DNA from: Quillaja saponaria
Taxonomy: Eukaryota; Streptophyta; Magnoliopsida; Fabales; Quillajaceae
Assembly (NCBI GenBank): GCA_029379385.1
Contig: CM055613.1
Coordinates: 17,254,001 to 17,318,000, forward strand
DNA: 64,000 nt
Direction of reading: 5' to 3'
In this document: piece after piece, positions 47,704-58,485 of the stretch
Layout: each line of letters starts with the position of its first letter
How positions within the stretch are numbered: position 1 is the stretch's first letter
Notes under the pieces: generated by a model
Seen by the model: only the letters and a program-made list of their open reading frames with translations
Database searches by the model: none
Told to the model about the DNA's origin: nothing
Translations under genes and position numbers: made by a program

Positions 47704-47850
47704 TCTCAATTGGTTGTGTCATATCTTGTATCCTAGTTTCAATCCCAACATAAATGAAGTAGCGGTTCTTCCAAATTTAGAGTGATATATTTTATTTTGG
47801 AATGTGTAATGCTTAACTACCTTCCTATTCTTCGAAAAAAAAAAAAAAAA
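47704..47850 (+). mobile_element. Possible SINE with poly(A) tail
   Basis: CTCAATTGGTTGTGTC resembles a Pol III A box and AGTTTCAATCCCA a B box about 30 bp later. An 18-A tail closes the unit. The flanks AACCACACATG (47693) and AACCCAGACATG (47851) may be an imperfect target duplication. It sits about 490 bp upstream of UGT copy 2. Confidence 0.45.
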
Positions 47851-48229
47851 AACCCAGACATGTACCGTACCAATTTACAACTCATGCCCATGAGACATGT
47901 GCACCGCATTACATCGGTTTTGGTTTGCAATCCATCGAATTTCCAAACAAAGTGAATCCTGTTAGGCTATTACAATTTGGTCTTGAAAGATATGCTTCTA
48001 GAACGTCTGCATACATCGCAATCATATCGGAATTCCCACATCAATTAGTCCAACATTTTGGCCATAAACTTCCAAACAAGTGAACCCACACATACTGTAC
48101 TTACCTTGTGGACTTACCTTGTGCCTCAGGCTGCTCAGAACGGCTCACATGCTTAGACCCAACTAATTTATTTTTCTAGTATAGAAAAGTAATCTTCTAA
48201 AAGATTTAAGTATCAATTATTTAGAAAGA

Positions 48230-48246
48230 TATAAAGTACTATAAAG
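48230..48246 (+). promoter_or_regulatory. TATA region of UGT copy 2
   Basis: Two TATA-like strings, TATAAAG at 48230-48236 and again at 48240-48246, lie about 100 bp before the start codon. This is better placed and better formed than anything upstream of copy 1. Confidence 0.5.
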
Positions 48247-48341
48247 AGTGAACACTGAGGGAAGCCTTGGTATTCAGCCTGCCACCCCCTCTCCCACAAT
48301 AAACACTTGATCCACTTTCTCTGTCACACATCACACAAATT

Positions 48342-49826
48342 ATGGGCGCCGACCAACACATTGTAATGCTGCCCTTCATGGCTCATGGCCATCTCATACC
48401 CTTCTTAGCATTAGCAAGACAAATACAAGAAAGATCTGGCTTCAAAATCACCATTGCCAACACACCCCTCAACATCCAATACCTTCGTTCCACCATTTCT
48501 AAAACTTCAACCAATTCCAACATTCACCTAGCTGAGCTCTCTTTCTGCAGCACCCAACATGGTCTACCACCTAATACAGAGAATACAGAGAATATATCCC
48601 TCTCTGAAATGTCTAAATTCTTTCATGCATCTTCCAGTCTCGAAGCTCCTCTTCGTCAACTTGTCTCAGATATTACAAAACAAGAAGGAAGACCCCCACT
48701 TTGTATTATATCCGATGTCTTCTTTGGTTGGGCTGTCAATGTAGCACACAGTCTAGGCACAAAAAATATCAGTTTCACAACTTGTGGTGCTTATGGCACT
48801 ATGGCTTATGTTTCTCTATGGTTAAACCTACCACACCGTTCTACAGACTCAGACGATTTTGCCATACCGGGTTTTCCTGAAAATTACCGATTCCATCGAA
48901 CCCAGTTGCATAAATACTTCCAACTGGCTGATGGTACTGACGAATGGTCCAAATATTTCCAGCCCCAGATTTTGCTTTCTATAAAATCTGATGGGTGGTT
49001 GTGCAATACAGTGGAAGAAATAGAGCCTTTGGGTTTGGAAATTTTGAGAAAATATATCGGGGTTCCTGTTTGGACTATTGGTCCACTTCTACCTCCAGCT
49101 GCGCTCAAAAAATCGTCATCTTCTGATTCAAGTATTTCCAAACATGGTGCTGGAAAAGCACCTGGTATGGCTGCTGAAAAGATTGTTAAATGGTTAAATT
49201 TGCAAAAAGAAGATTCTGTTGTTTATGTTTCTTTTGGGTCTCAGAACACAATCAGTGAAACCCAAATGATGGCATTAGCTATGGGATTGGAAGCTAGTGG
49301 AAAACGATTCATTTGGGTGATAAGGCCACCTCTTGGTTTTGACATAACCGGAGAATTCAAAGCAGAGTGGTTGCCTGAAGGTTTTGAAGAGAGAATAAAG
49401 GAAAGCCTGAAGGGTTTGTTGGTGAGAAATTGGGCACCCCAATTGGAGATTCTGTCACATAAATCAGTTGGAGTGTTTCTAAGCCATTGTGGCTGGAATT
49501 CAGTGTTGGAGAGCCTCAGCCAGGGAGTTCCAATTATTGGGTGGCCATTGGTAGCAGAACAGACTTATAATTCAAAGATGATGATGGAGGAAATGGGTGT
49601 GAATGTGGAGCTGACAAGGACAGTGGAGAGTGTTGTTTCATGGAAGGATGTGAAGAAGGTAATAGAAATGGTGTTGGATGGAAAAGGAAAAGGAAAAGAA
49701 ATGAAGAAGAAGGCTTCTAAGATTGCAGAGAAGATTGGAAGGGCAATAATAGAGGAGGGAGAAGAACAGGGGTCATCTCTTCTGGCATTGGACCATTTTT
49801 TAAGAACTACTTCATCATCCAATTAA
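48342..49826 (+). CDS. UGT92A1-like: UDP-glycosyltransferase, UGT92A-like (copy 2)
   Basis: Intronless 494-residue family-1 glycosyltransferase, cytosolic by family. The start MGADQHIVMLPF is the only sensible one and defines the start of copy 1 too. Candidate catalytic pair: His17 (in AHGHLIP) and Asp125 (in CIISDVFFGW). Donor-site motifs DSVVYVSFGSQN (291-302) and the 44-residue PSPG box (364-407: WAPQLEIL, HCGWNSVLES, GWPLVAEQ) are all canonical. The PSPG ends in Gln, as in most glucosyltransferases. Differences from copy 1 cluster at residues 172-201, in the acceptor-domain loops, and after residue 257, while 1-140 and 202-252 are almost identical. By position and full-length similarity it belongs with Arabidopsis UGT92A1. 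The physiological acceptor cannot be inferred. It looks fully functional. Confidence 0.96.
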   Translation: MGADQHIVMLPFMAHGHLIPFLALARQIQERSGFKITIANTPLNIQYLRSTISKTSTNSNIHLAELSFCSTQHGLPPNTENTENISLSEMSKFFHASSSLEAPLRQLVSDITKQEGRPPLCIISDVFFGWAVNVAHSLGTKNISFTTCGAYGTMAYVSLWLNLPHRSTDSDDFAIPGFPENYRFHRTQLHKYFQLADGTDEWSKYFQPQILLSIKSDGWLCNTVEEIEPLGLEILRKYIGVPVWTIGPLLPPAALKKSSSSDSSISKHGAGKAPGMAAEKIVKWLNLQKEDSVVYVSFGSQNTISETQMMALAMGLEASGKRFIWVIRPPLGFDITGEFKAEWLPEGFEERIKESLKGLLVRNWAPQLEILSHKSVGVFLSHCGWNSVLESLSQGVPIIGWPLVAEQTYNSKMMMEEMGVNVELTRTVESVVSWKDVKKVIEMVLDGKGKGKEMKKKASKIAEKIGRAIIEEGEEQGSSLLALDHFLRTTSSSN

Positions 49827-49941
49827 GGGATTATTCTACGGTCACATGAGTGATTAATTGTTGAGGTGTTATATGTTGCTTGTTGGGATCCCTTGTACTG
49901 ATGCATTTACATTTTGTATTATGTCATGTAATTCATTTTTG

Positions 49942-49947
49942 AATAAA
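49942..49947 (+). terminator. Polyadenylation signal AATAAA of UGT copy 2
   Basis: AATAAA lies 116 bp after the stop codon in TTTTTGAATAAACAATG, a typical plant distance. Confidence 0.55.
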
Positions 49948-49949
49948 CA

Positions 49950-50940
49950 ATGTCTCCTATATTTGAAAAAATAGCAAAGAAGTTTTAACCAAGTTGATAA
50001 AGGAAGAATTTAACTTTTCTAAATCATGTTTAGTCATAAACATCAACAGGATGACAAAGAAGTTTGTAATTTTGCCCATTATGAGGTGATGAACGTGGCT
50101 CATGCCTTATGCTATAAAGAATGGAATTCCTGCCTGTGCGAATTGACTTGCATCCACGTCGGCATGCGATCTATTGAATTCTACTCATGTGTCTTCTTTT
50201 CCTAATGAATTGGATTTACTTATTCTAGAAGATTTTATTGGAATTGCAAAACCAACTTTATTGTTGCCTTAGTTTTCTTCTTTCTAGTGGCCCGGTTATT
50301 ATTAAAAGAAGAAAATAATTACAACAAATAAGTAAATTAAATAAGGAAAGGAACTCCAAGTCTCTAGGGGTTAGTCTCTTACATGACGAGTGAAAGATTC
50401 GTTTTATTTTCAGTTAGTTTGTTTAGTGTCATCAGTGATGCTAGGGGTTTTTTATATCTCATCATTCACAGATGCCTGTTGTCACCGCAGGTGGTGTAAA
50501 AAGAAACGTGTTACCATCAGCAAATTTGTAGGCCAAGAGTAAGGTGTGTTCTTTATTCTATTCAAAAGATTATACACAGTCTGAGTACTCACGTGTGCCA
50601 AACATGTATGATGGATTTGTCTTTATGTGCAAAGAAGAGCTATTAACCTAGATCCCCTGCCCACAAACCTTGTTGATAGATCTTTGATTAAGATTTGTGT
50701 TGAGAGGTATTACTTATTTATATATACCAATGTACGCTAACTTTTATTGATATTATTTATGTAAAGTGAATTTGACAATCCTAACACTATGAGGACTATT
50801 ACATCAATCATTGAAGCTCATATGCAAGGACCAATCTCAGTAACCTAGAATAGTGAGAGACTTATGTTATTGACAATTTATGGTAATTTTAAACATTTAA
50901 TGATAAGTGTATCTTTTTTATTTTGAATGGAAAAGTCAAT
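49950..50940. other. Non-coding spacer
   Basis: No recognisable gene. It probably includes the unidentified left portion of the CACTA-type element whose transposase relic begins near 50955. Confidence 0.4.
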
Positions 50941-51170
50941 ACACCAATTATTTGTGATATTTTAGGCTTACTATAGGTTTCAGACAGAGCAAGAGGAGAA
51001 AGATGATAAGATTATGTTTGAGAAGATTACAGGTCGATTATATAGGGATGTGTTAAGAGATGCATCGGCCAAGGCAAAGATAATGTGTAAAATAGAGGAC
51101 ATCATCAAGTGTGAAGGTTGGATGCCCGATTGGATGACGGCATAAAATTGGTGAGGGCTACTTCAATTTT

Positions 51171-51175
51171 GGAGT
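51171..51175 (+). repeat. Left target duplication of the plus-strand Copia
   Basis: GGAGT, repeated exactly at 55151-55155. Confidence 0.85.
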
Positions 51176-51417
51176 TGTTAGAGTAGACAGCTTAATTAGT
51201 GGGTCAAATTTCCTTATTTATAGTTTCCTTATTTATGTGTAATTTTTATTATGTATTTAGCTGATATTTAGTCTACATTCATTATGTTAGGTAGACACGT
51301 ATTTGGTTGATATTTAGTTCAGGTTCACTATGTTAGGTAAACACTTTAGCCTATAAATAGAGGCTCCCTCTTGTACATTTAAAATCATCTAAATATACAT
51401 TCTTTTTATATTCAACA
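51176..51417 (+). repeat. 5' LTR of the plus-strand Copia
   Basis: It carries an extra 46 bp relative to the 3' LTR, made by a tandem duplication of the GATATTTAGT(C/T).A..TTCA.TATGTTAGGTA block. CCTATAAATAGAGGC is the likely TATA region. Confidence 0.9.
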
Positions 51418-51429
51418 TGGTATCAGAGC
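51418..51429 (+). other. Primer-binding site
   Basis: TGGTATCAGAGC directly after the LTR matches the 3' end of plant initiator methionine tRNA (complement), used to start reverse transcription. Confidence 0.9.
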
Positions 51430-51580
51430 TTAGGGAGAAAAAATCTTAATTTTTATTTTTCGCTGTGTTTCTTTCCAGCGTGTCTCTTTATCTGCTGTGT
51501 TTCTTTCTAGCATGTCTCTCTATTACTGCATTTCATTCCAGCAGTACGAATATTGTTTATCGGGGGTACTGTGCATCGGT

Positions 51581-54500
51581 ATGTCTACCTCTGAAAAATC
51601 TGAAATCGGTATGTCAAAACCTAGTACTTTTACCTCTGTGTTTTCTAGATCCCCTGTTATTACTACATCTAACATTGTTTAGTCAGCCAATTCACTTGAA
51701 GTTTCACCATCCAAAGACAAGCCTATTAATGTCTCATTATCAGCTATTGAATATGATAAATTCCTACAGTATCAAGCTACCCAGCAACCTTCTCATGGTA
51801 ATTCTATCACGTGCCTCTCTCAGACCTCTTATGACACTTGGATTCTTAATTCTGGTGCCTCTGATCACATATCTGGTTATCCCAAACTTTTTTCTAGTAT
51901 TAGTAATCCATCATCACTTTCCACTGTCACTATAGCTAATGGTTTTACAACCATTGCTAAAGGTATAGGTCAAGCTACACCATTATCTTCTTTGCCTTTA
52001 GAATCTGTGCTTTATGTCCCTGAATGTTCATTCAATCTGATTTCTATTAGTCAATTGACTCGTTCTCTCAATTGTTCTGTCACTTTTATTGATGATTCTT
52101 TTACTATATAGGACTAACGTACAGGACGAACGGTTGGCACAGGGCGTGAGTCACAGGGCCTCTACCATCTTACCACACTACCTACATCTTCAGTGGCTTG
52201 CTCTACAGATGTATCACCTATTCTCATTCACAGTTGATTGGGTCATCCTAGTTTATCCAAGTTTCAGAAAATGGTTCCTCGTTTATCATCTCTGTCATTT
52301 TTAAATTGTGAGTCGTGTTAGCTTGGCAAGCACACACGTGCTTCGCTTCCAAAGCATAGTCGTTTTAGAGCAGAGTCTCCCTTTCATCTAGTTCATACTG
52401 ATGTTTGGGGTCCTAGTCGTGTTAGTTCATCTTTGGGATTTCAGTATTTCGTAACCTTTATTGATGACTATTCTCATTGCACGTGGTTATTTTTAATGAA
52501 AAATAGTTCTGAGTTATTTTCTATATTCCAATAGTTTTGTGCTGAAATTAAAACACAATTTGGTGTTTCTATTTTTATTTTGTGTAGTGAGAATGCACGT
52601 GAATATTTTTCTACATCATTTCAGCACTTTATGACATCTCAAGGTATGCTGCATCAATCATCTTGTTCTCACACCCCTCAACAAAATGGAGTTGCTGAGC
52701 ACAAAAACAGACATTTAATTGAAACAGCTTGCACTCTATTACTTCATGGTCATGTTCCACTTCGGTTTTGGGGTGATGCTGTACTTACTGCATGCTACCT
52801 TATTAATCGCATGCCATCTTCTACATTGCATAATAAAATTTCATATTCTATCATCTTTTCTAATCATCCCTTATATTTACTTCCACTTCGTATCTTTGGT
52901 TGCATTTGTTTTGTTCATGATCTAACACCTAGGACAGGATAAACTCTCTTCCAAATCAATTAAATGCATATTCTTGGGTTATTCTCGCATTCAAAAAGGG
53001 TATAAAAGTTACTGTCCAGATAAGAATCGTTACTTTATCTCCGCTGATGTCACATTTTTTGAGGAATCTTCATTCTTTCCCTCGACTATTCCCGAGTCAC
53101 CTTCTATCTCTGAGGCTCTTCAGGTTCCTTATCTTGGACCAAATGACCATGAATCATTTGCGCTGCTACTTGATCTTCCAACAGACACTGTTGATGTACC
53201 TGATGACTCACCTTATGTACCAACACCTTCCCGTGCCTGGGATCCTGCTTCACCACTTATTTTACGAAGAGGTACTCGTTCAACTCGTAATCCTTATCCT
53301 ATTTATACTTTTTTGAGTTATCATCATTTATCTTCACCCTATTATGCATTTGTATCTTCTTTGTCTTCTATTTCTATTCCAAAGTCCACCAATGATGCTC
53401 TTGCTCATCCCGAGTGGCAGCAGACCATGGTTGATGAAATGAACGCCTTACATACTAATAGTACTTGGTAACTGGTCTCTTTACCTTCTGGAAAATCTAC
53501 TGTTGGATGTAAATAGGTATACACCGTAAAAGTTCATCTTGATTGTTCTGTTGATGGCTTAAAGGCTAGATTGGTAGCAAAAAGCTACACTCAGGTCTAT
53601 GGTGTGGATTATTCAGAAACTTTCTCTCCCGTAGCTAAAATTACATCTGTCAGGGTATTTATATCTTTAGCTGCTATTTTTGATTGGCCACTCTACCAAT
53701 TGGATATCAAAAATGCTTTCTTACATGGTGACCTTGATGAAGAAGTCTTTTTGGAGCAACCACCTGGTTTTGTTGCTCAGGGGGAGTCCGGTATGGTGTG
53801 TCGATTGAAAAAGTCTCTATATGGCTTAAAGCAATCTCTTAGAGCTTGGTTTGGTAGATTCAGTGAAGTTGTTCTTAGTTTTGGCCTTCAAATGTGTACT
53901 GTTGATCACTTAGTTTTCTATAAACATACACCTAATGGCAGAATTCTTTTAATTGTATATGTGGATGATATTGTGATTACAGGTGATGATAATCATGGGA
54001 TTCAGCAATTGAAATCATTCCTACAGTCTAAGTTTCAAACTAAAGATTTAGGACAGCTAAAATACTTCTTGGGCATTGAGGTTACAAGATCACAATTGGG
54101 TATTTGCCTTTCTCAAAGAAAGTATTGTCTGGATGTCTTGAGTGATATAGGTATGTTGGATTCCAAACCTTTAGATACTCCTATGGATCCTAACACTAAA
54201 CTTGTACCAGATGAGGGGGAGCTACTGACAAATCCTGAGCAATATAGACGTCTTGTTGGTAAGCTGAATTATCTCACAGTCACTAGACCAGATATTGTTT
54301 TTGCAACTAGTATGGTTAGCTAATTTCTTTCTCAGCCTTGAACATCTCATTCTAAGATACCTTAAAACTACACCCGGAAAGGGATTATTATATAAGAATC
54401 ATGGGCACACTCTAGTTCGAGGACATGGTCGTGGTCATACATTAGTCCATAAACATAATTCTATTTCAATTCAAGGTTATAGCGATGCTGATTAGGCAGG

Positions 54501-54947
54501 CTCTCAATTTGACAGAAGATCTACTAAAGGATACTGTATATTTTTGGGTGGAAATCTTGTTTCATGGAAAAACAAAAAGCAGACTACTATTGCAAGATCT
54601 AGTGCTGAATCTGAATATAGGGCCATGACTCATACCACTGCTGAGTTAGTTAGCTGAAAAATCTATTAGATGAACTTGGATTTCAGCACTCACAGCCTAT
54701 AGAGTTAGTATGTGATAATCAAGCTGCATTACATATTGCATCAAATCCAGTCTTTCATGAACGAACAAAACATATAGAAGTTGATTGTCATTTCGTTTGT
54801 GAGAAGCTTATGGATAATACAATCAAGACTACATATGCAAAATCAAAAAATCAATTAGCAGACTTATTCACAAAATCTTTGGCAAGAAATCGACTGCGAT
54901 ATCTATGCAACAAGCTTGGAACATATAATCTTTATTCTCCAGCTTGA
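51581..54947 (+). pseudogene. Copia gag-pol relic
   Basis: A short gag N-terminus (MSTSEKSEIGMSKPS) runs straight into the region before protease, so the gag UBN2 domain and zinc knuckle are deleted. The protease motif is WILNSGASDH, with the catalytic Asp changed to Asn. A worn GAG-pre-integrase is followed by integrase (HTDVWGPSRVSSSLGF, then LCSENAREY where SDNA is expected, then NGVAEHKNRH). RT spans 53571-54320 with QLDIKNAFLHGDL and an intact catalytic YVDDIVITGDD. RNase H includes [29 protein letters not shown] and [20 protein letters not shown]. It stops at 54945. In-frame stops (51680, 52110, 52230, 53470, 54323 and others) kill it. Confidence 0.92.
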
Positions 54948-54954
54948 GGGGGAG

Positions 54955-55150
54955 TGTTAGAGTAGACAACTTAATTAGTGGGTCAAATTTCCTTATTTAT
55001 AGTTTCCTTATTTATGTGTAATTTTTATTATGTATCTGGCTGATATTTAGTCCAGGTTCACTATGTTAGGTAAACACTTTAGCCTATAAATAGAGGCTCC
55101 CTCTTGTACATTTAAAATCATCTAAATATACATTCTTCTTATATTCAATA
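54955..55150 (+). repeat. 3' LTR of the plus-strand Copia
   Basis: 196 bp, preceded by the polypurine tract and followed by GGAGT. Confidence 0.92.
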
Positions 55151-55929
55151 GGAGTAATTAACAATAGAAGAGGACTCACTTGTTAGACATGCTGGAGGAT
55201 CAATCTCTGTCCTTCGACATAAGGAGAAAATGGTTTAGTTGTAATTTAATATGAAAGTGTTAAATATCAAATTTTATTCCTTTATAACTTTCAAATGGTT
55301 TTGTGAAAAAGGACATAGGCAATGATCTGTCTTTCTTGGAAGTTTTCCGTCGCAATCCATAAGAGAAAAAAGATAGGACAATTTGATAACTTGAAGTCGC
55401 AAATGATTTATGTTAGTTTTACAAATATTCACTAACATGTTCATATTTATATGTATATATGTACACATACATCTTTGCAAGTAAATTTGTAACTAATGTT
55501 TATTGGGATTGTAGGAAGAATACATGCATGAAGTTATTGAAAAATATGGAGAAGCTTTTGATGATCATCCCACCTTCAATACAGACATTTGGCTAAAGGT
55601 GACAAGGGCAGTACATAAGGGGGAAAATCTATGGATGTGGGACACCTAGTGCCGCAAGAGTATTGTTTGGAGATAAGACAAATTCAACTCGTTCCTCATT
55701 ACGATCTACCGCAACATCGAAACCAGATGTTGCATCAGCTAAGTAGATTCATACCCTGGAGCAACAATTGGAGTATCAGAAAAAGAAAATTGATGAAAAC
55801 TCAGATCATGAAACTTATGATGGATAAGTTAGCTTTATACCGTACCATCCTTGGACGACTTCAGGAAGTAACTATCTCCATATAAATATACACTCGAAAA
55901 CTTTTAGATAGCAAGATAATTAAAGATTA

Positions 55930-56600
55930 TTGCATAAGACTTGAAAAAACAAATGGCATTCAATTTGGATGAATGATTAGGATTTGATTCAAATCTTTGA
56001 CTTTGTGATTTAAAACTTAGCTACTTTTAGGTGTGAAGGGCTATTGACCAAATTATGTTCAAACGATGTGACAGGAATTTCAACATATTAATGGCATTAA
56101 ATAAGACTTGTAGGAACAAATGACATCCAAATTAGATGTACAGTTAAGAGTTTATGCAAATGTTCAAGTTTGTGACTTAAACTTAGCTAGTTTTGGATGT
56201 AAAGTGTAAAATAACCAAAACATGTTCAAATGACGAGCCATGAATTCCAACACATTCATGGCATTGAATATGACTTGTAGGAACAAATGACATCCAATTT
56301 GGATGCGTAGTTAGAATTTTATGCAAGTATTTGAGTTTGTATTTAAAAGTTATTTACTTTTAAGTGAAAAAGGAAATAGTGACAAAAACATGTTCAAACA
56401 ATGAGCCGAGAATTTTGACACATTCATGGCCTTGAATAAGACTTGTAGGAATAAATGGCATTCAATTTGAATGCATATTTAAGATTTTATGCTAATGTTT
56501 GAGTTTGTTATTTAAATTGGTTAGTTTTGGGTGTGAAGTTAAAAGTGTAAAAAATGTGCAAGGTTATGACTTTATGCAAATGTTTAAGTTTGTAACTTAA
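55930..56600 (+). repeat. 167-bp tandem repeat in the presumed intron of the transposase gene
   Basis: GACTTG(TAGG)AA.AAATG.CAT.CAA.TT.GATG recurs at 55938, 56105, 56272 and 56440, a spacing of 167, 167 and 168 bp. Each unit also carries TTTATGCAAATGTT.AAGTTTGT and ATGTTCAAA..ATGAGCC.. sites. The words 'GACTTGTAGGAA.AAA...ATTTGGAT' resemble the 37.5-39.4 kb satellite. Confidence 0.85.
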
Positions 56601-56999
56601 AATCATAGCTTGTTTCAAATTTACATACCTATGCTAAGTTCATATATTTATCTAGACAATTTCTTTTATACTTTAAAAAATTTTATTAATAATTCACTTT
56701 TCTTTTAACAAGCATCTTCTAGCAGGGTAAATGGTGATGAAGATGGTCATAGAGATGGCAAGGAGGATCTTCATGAAAATGATGACAATGATGATGACTT
56801 GTAGCTAGCTAGCTCATAGTTTTGTTAATTTTTATTTAACTATTTAGCTGTGTTGACATTTGTGTGGTTCTGTGATGCTTTTTGTTAGATGTTAACAAAA
56901 CTTTAAATATATGATGAATTTGTTTTATGGATAATATGGATGGATGTTTAATAACATGTTTGATTCATTTATTAAAAAAATTAAGGAATGTTTTAATCA

Positions 57000-57432
57000 C
57001 AAACTGAGTTTGTGGTAAATCCTAAAAAAGCTTCGTGTGGAATAATTATCCACAAACATGTGTCTATGGCAATTACCTACAAATTGCCAAGTTTATGGTT
57101 AATACCCACAAATATAGTTTGTGACTATTACCCACAAACCAAGAAGTATGTGGGCATTACCTACAAACTTTGTAGTTTGTGGGTAATTGCCACAAACTAA
57201 GTGGTGTGCGGGTATTACCAACAAACGAAGATTTGTGTGGATATTGCCCAATGTTACCAACAAACTACCCATCAATCATTTCCCACAAAAAATATCAACA
57301 AACAAAAAAGTTTGTGGGAATTACCCACGAGTTATTACCCATAGATTGTTTATCTGTAAGCCTTTTCCTATAAAGTTTGGACTATTTTCCCACAAACTTA
57401 GTTTGTGAGAAAAGGTCATTTTTCTTGTAGTG
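57000..57432 (+). mobile_element. CACTA element right terminus with dense subterminal repeats
   Basis: The sequence ends CATTTTTCTTGTAGTG at 57432, the reverse of CACTACAAGAAAAATG. The 420 bp before it carry more than a dozen copies, on both strands, of a TTTGTGGGTAATTACCCACAAA-like word. Such arrays bind CACTA transposases. Together with the Transposase_24-like gene to the left, it marks one CACTA-type element. Its left terminus was not found. Confidence 0.8.
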
Positions 57433-58485
57433 CTAATCCATAAATTTTAACATTACCTATAGTTCAAATATTTAATTGAAGTTATCTAATTTAGTTTGGG
57501 AACATTGAAACTTAAACTTTGGAATTTTCTTAACAATCAAACTTATTCTCAGCATACTAATCATTATCAAGTCTATGCTCATCCTCTAAAACTTTTTATA
57601 TCAAAACCCTTAAATAAAGTAACACGTGCAGCAACTAATTTCAAGAAAGCAAGAAACTCATTAGGAACAAAATTATTAAAGTTCACCCACAAGAAAAAAA
57701 AAACAAAAAAGCAAAAAGACTTGGAGGAAGAAGATAGTTGCCACCCTCTATTCTTGCTGTCGTGCTTATTGGTTGTCCACACAGATGGAGAGGAAGGCAA
57801 TATGGTGCTACTAGCAGAAGGAGGCAAGATAGCTAAAGCTGGCTACCAGTGTTGCATAAGGGAGCTTCACCAAACAGGGGCTACTACTATGGCAATTAAG
57901 AGGCTACTCTAGCCCTTGAAATTCTGTCCTAGCCACCCATCAACAGCTAGGAAGGCTTGGAAAGTTGCTAACACAATGGATGGGAGGAAAAATGGCAGGG
58001 CTCAGTTGAAGCAACACAATAGAGAGTTGTCCAAAATAGAGATGGCAGTAAGTTGCTGCAAGAGGAGGAGATGTCACATGGCTGGGAGGAGAATACTTTC
58101 ATATCTACTTTTGCTCTAGCCTTGTTAGTATCATCCCATTCGCTCATTTCCTTAAGAATGGTGATTCTGTGGATATGATCTTCTTGCAAAGCATTCCAGA
58201 TGTCAAAATTAATGGCCTAGATAAATATATGCATTTTAATTTTCTAATAATCGAAGTTCTAACCATTGAACATAGGAGGTCTTGTAGAAGACTGTCCCTT
58301 ACTAAGGAATCCATTGTTGGACTGTCAAACGCGTAATTTGTATTACCAAATTCAAAGTTAATGAAAATGTTATAACCCTTACAACCTGATAACGTAAAGT
58401 CAAGTTTTAGATATAGTGTGCAAATTTTCATTATAAAAATAGCAATCACGTGAACAAATTAAATAAATAATAATAAAAGAAAATA
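57433..58485. other. Non-coding spacer with an unrecognised 138-codon frame
   Basis: The frame at 57496-57912 is open for 138 codons and Lys-rich in the middle (about residues 66-78). It has no recognisable domain, signal peptide or partner. The antisense frame is nearly as long, which suggests chance openness. Confidence 0.35.

Larger units (their letters stand above)
51176..55150 (+). mobile_element. Copia LTR retrotransposon, nearly complete but gag-deleted
   Basis: LTRs at 51176-51417 (242 bp) and 54955-55150 (196 bp) start TGTTAGAGTAGACA. The left ends CAACA; the right has mutated to CAATA. Target duplication GGAGT is perfect. Primer site TGGTATCAGAGC (51418-51429, initiator-Met tRNA type) and polypurine tract TGAGGGGGAG (54945-54954) are intact. 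Total 3975 bp, shorter than a normal ~5 kb Copia because most of gag is missing. The LTRs differ at only about five to seven positions outside one indel, so it is fairly young. It sits inside the Transposase_24-like gene. Confidence 0.95.
50955..56805 (+). pseudogene. Plant transposase (Transposase_24/PF03004-like) split by a Copia insertion
   Basis: Exon text upstream of the Copia reads KDDKIMFEKITGRLYRDVLR, then AKAKIMCKIEDI, KCEGWMPDWMTA. After the Copia it continues with SLVRHAGGSISVLRHKEKM (about 55160-55235), EEYMHEVIEKYGEAFDDHPT and NTDIWLKVTRAVHKG (about 55515-55620). A Ser-rich segment (ARVLFGDKTNSTRSSLRSTA) and a coiled LEQQLEYQKKKIDENSD follow. A final acidic exon (GKEDLHENDDNDDDL) ends near 56805. 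Several stops and frameshifts are present. HxGGS, EKYGEDFDDHPTFD and the acidic tail are hallmarks of this family, which often lies inside CACTA elements. A CACTA terminus follows at 57432. Confidence 0.75.

Noticed and set aside
57496..57912. 138-codon open frame as a possible new gene
   Set aside because: No domain, no signal peptide, a Lys-rich low-complexity middle and an open antisense frame of similar size. There is not enough to call a gene.
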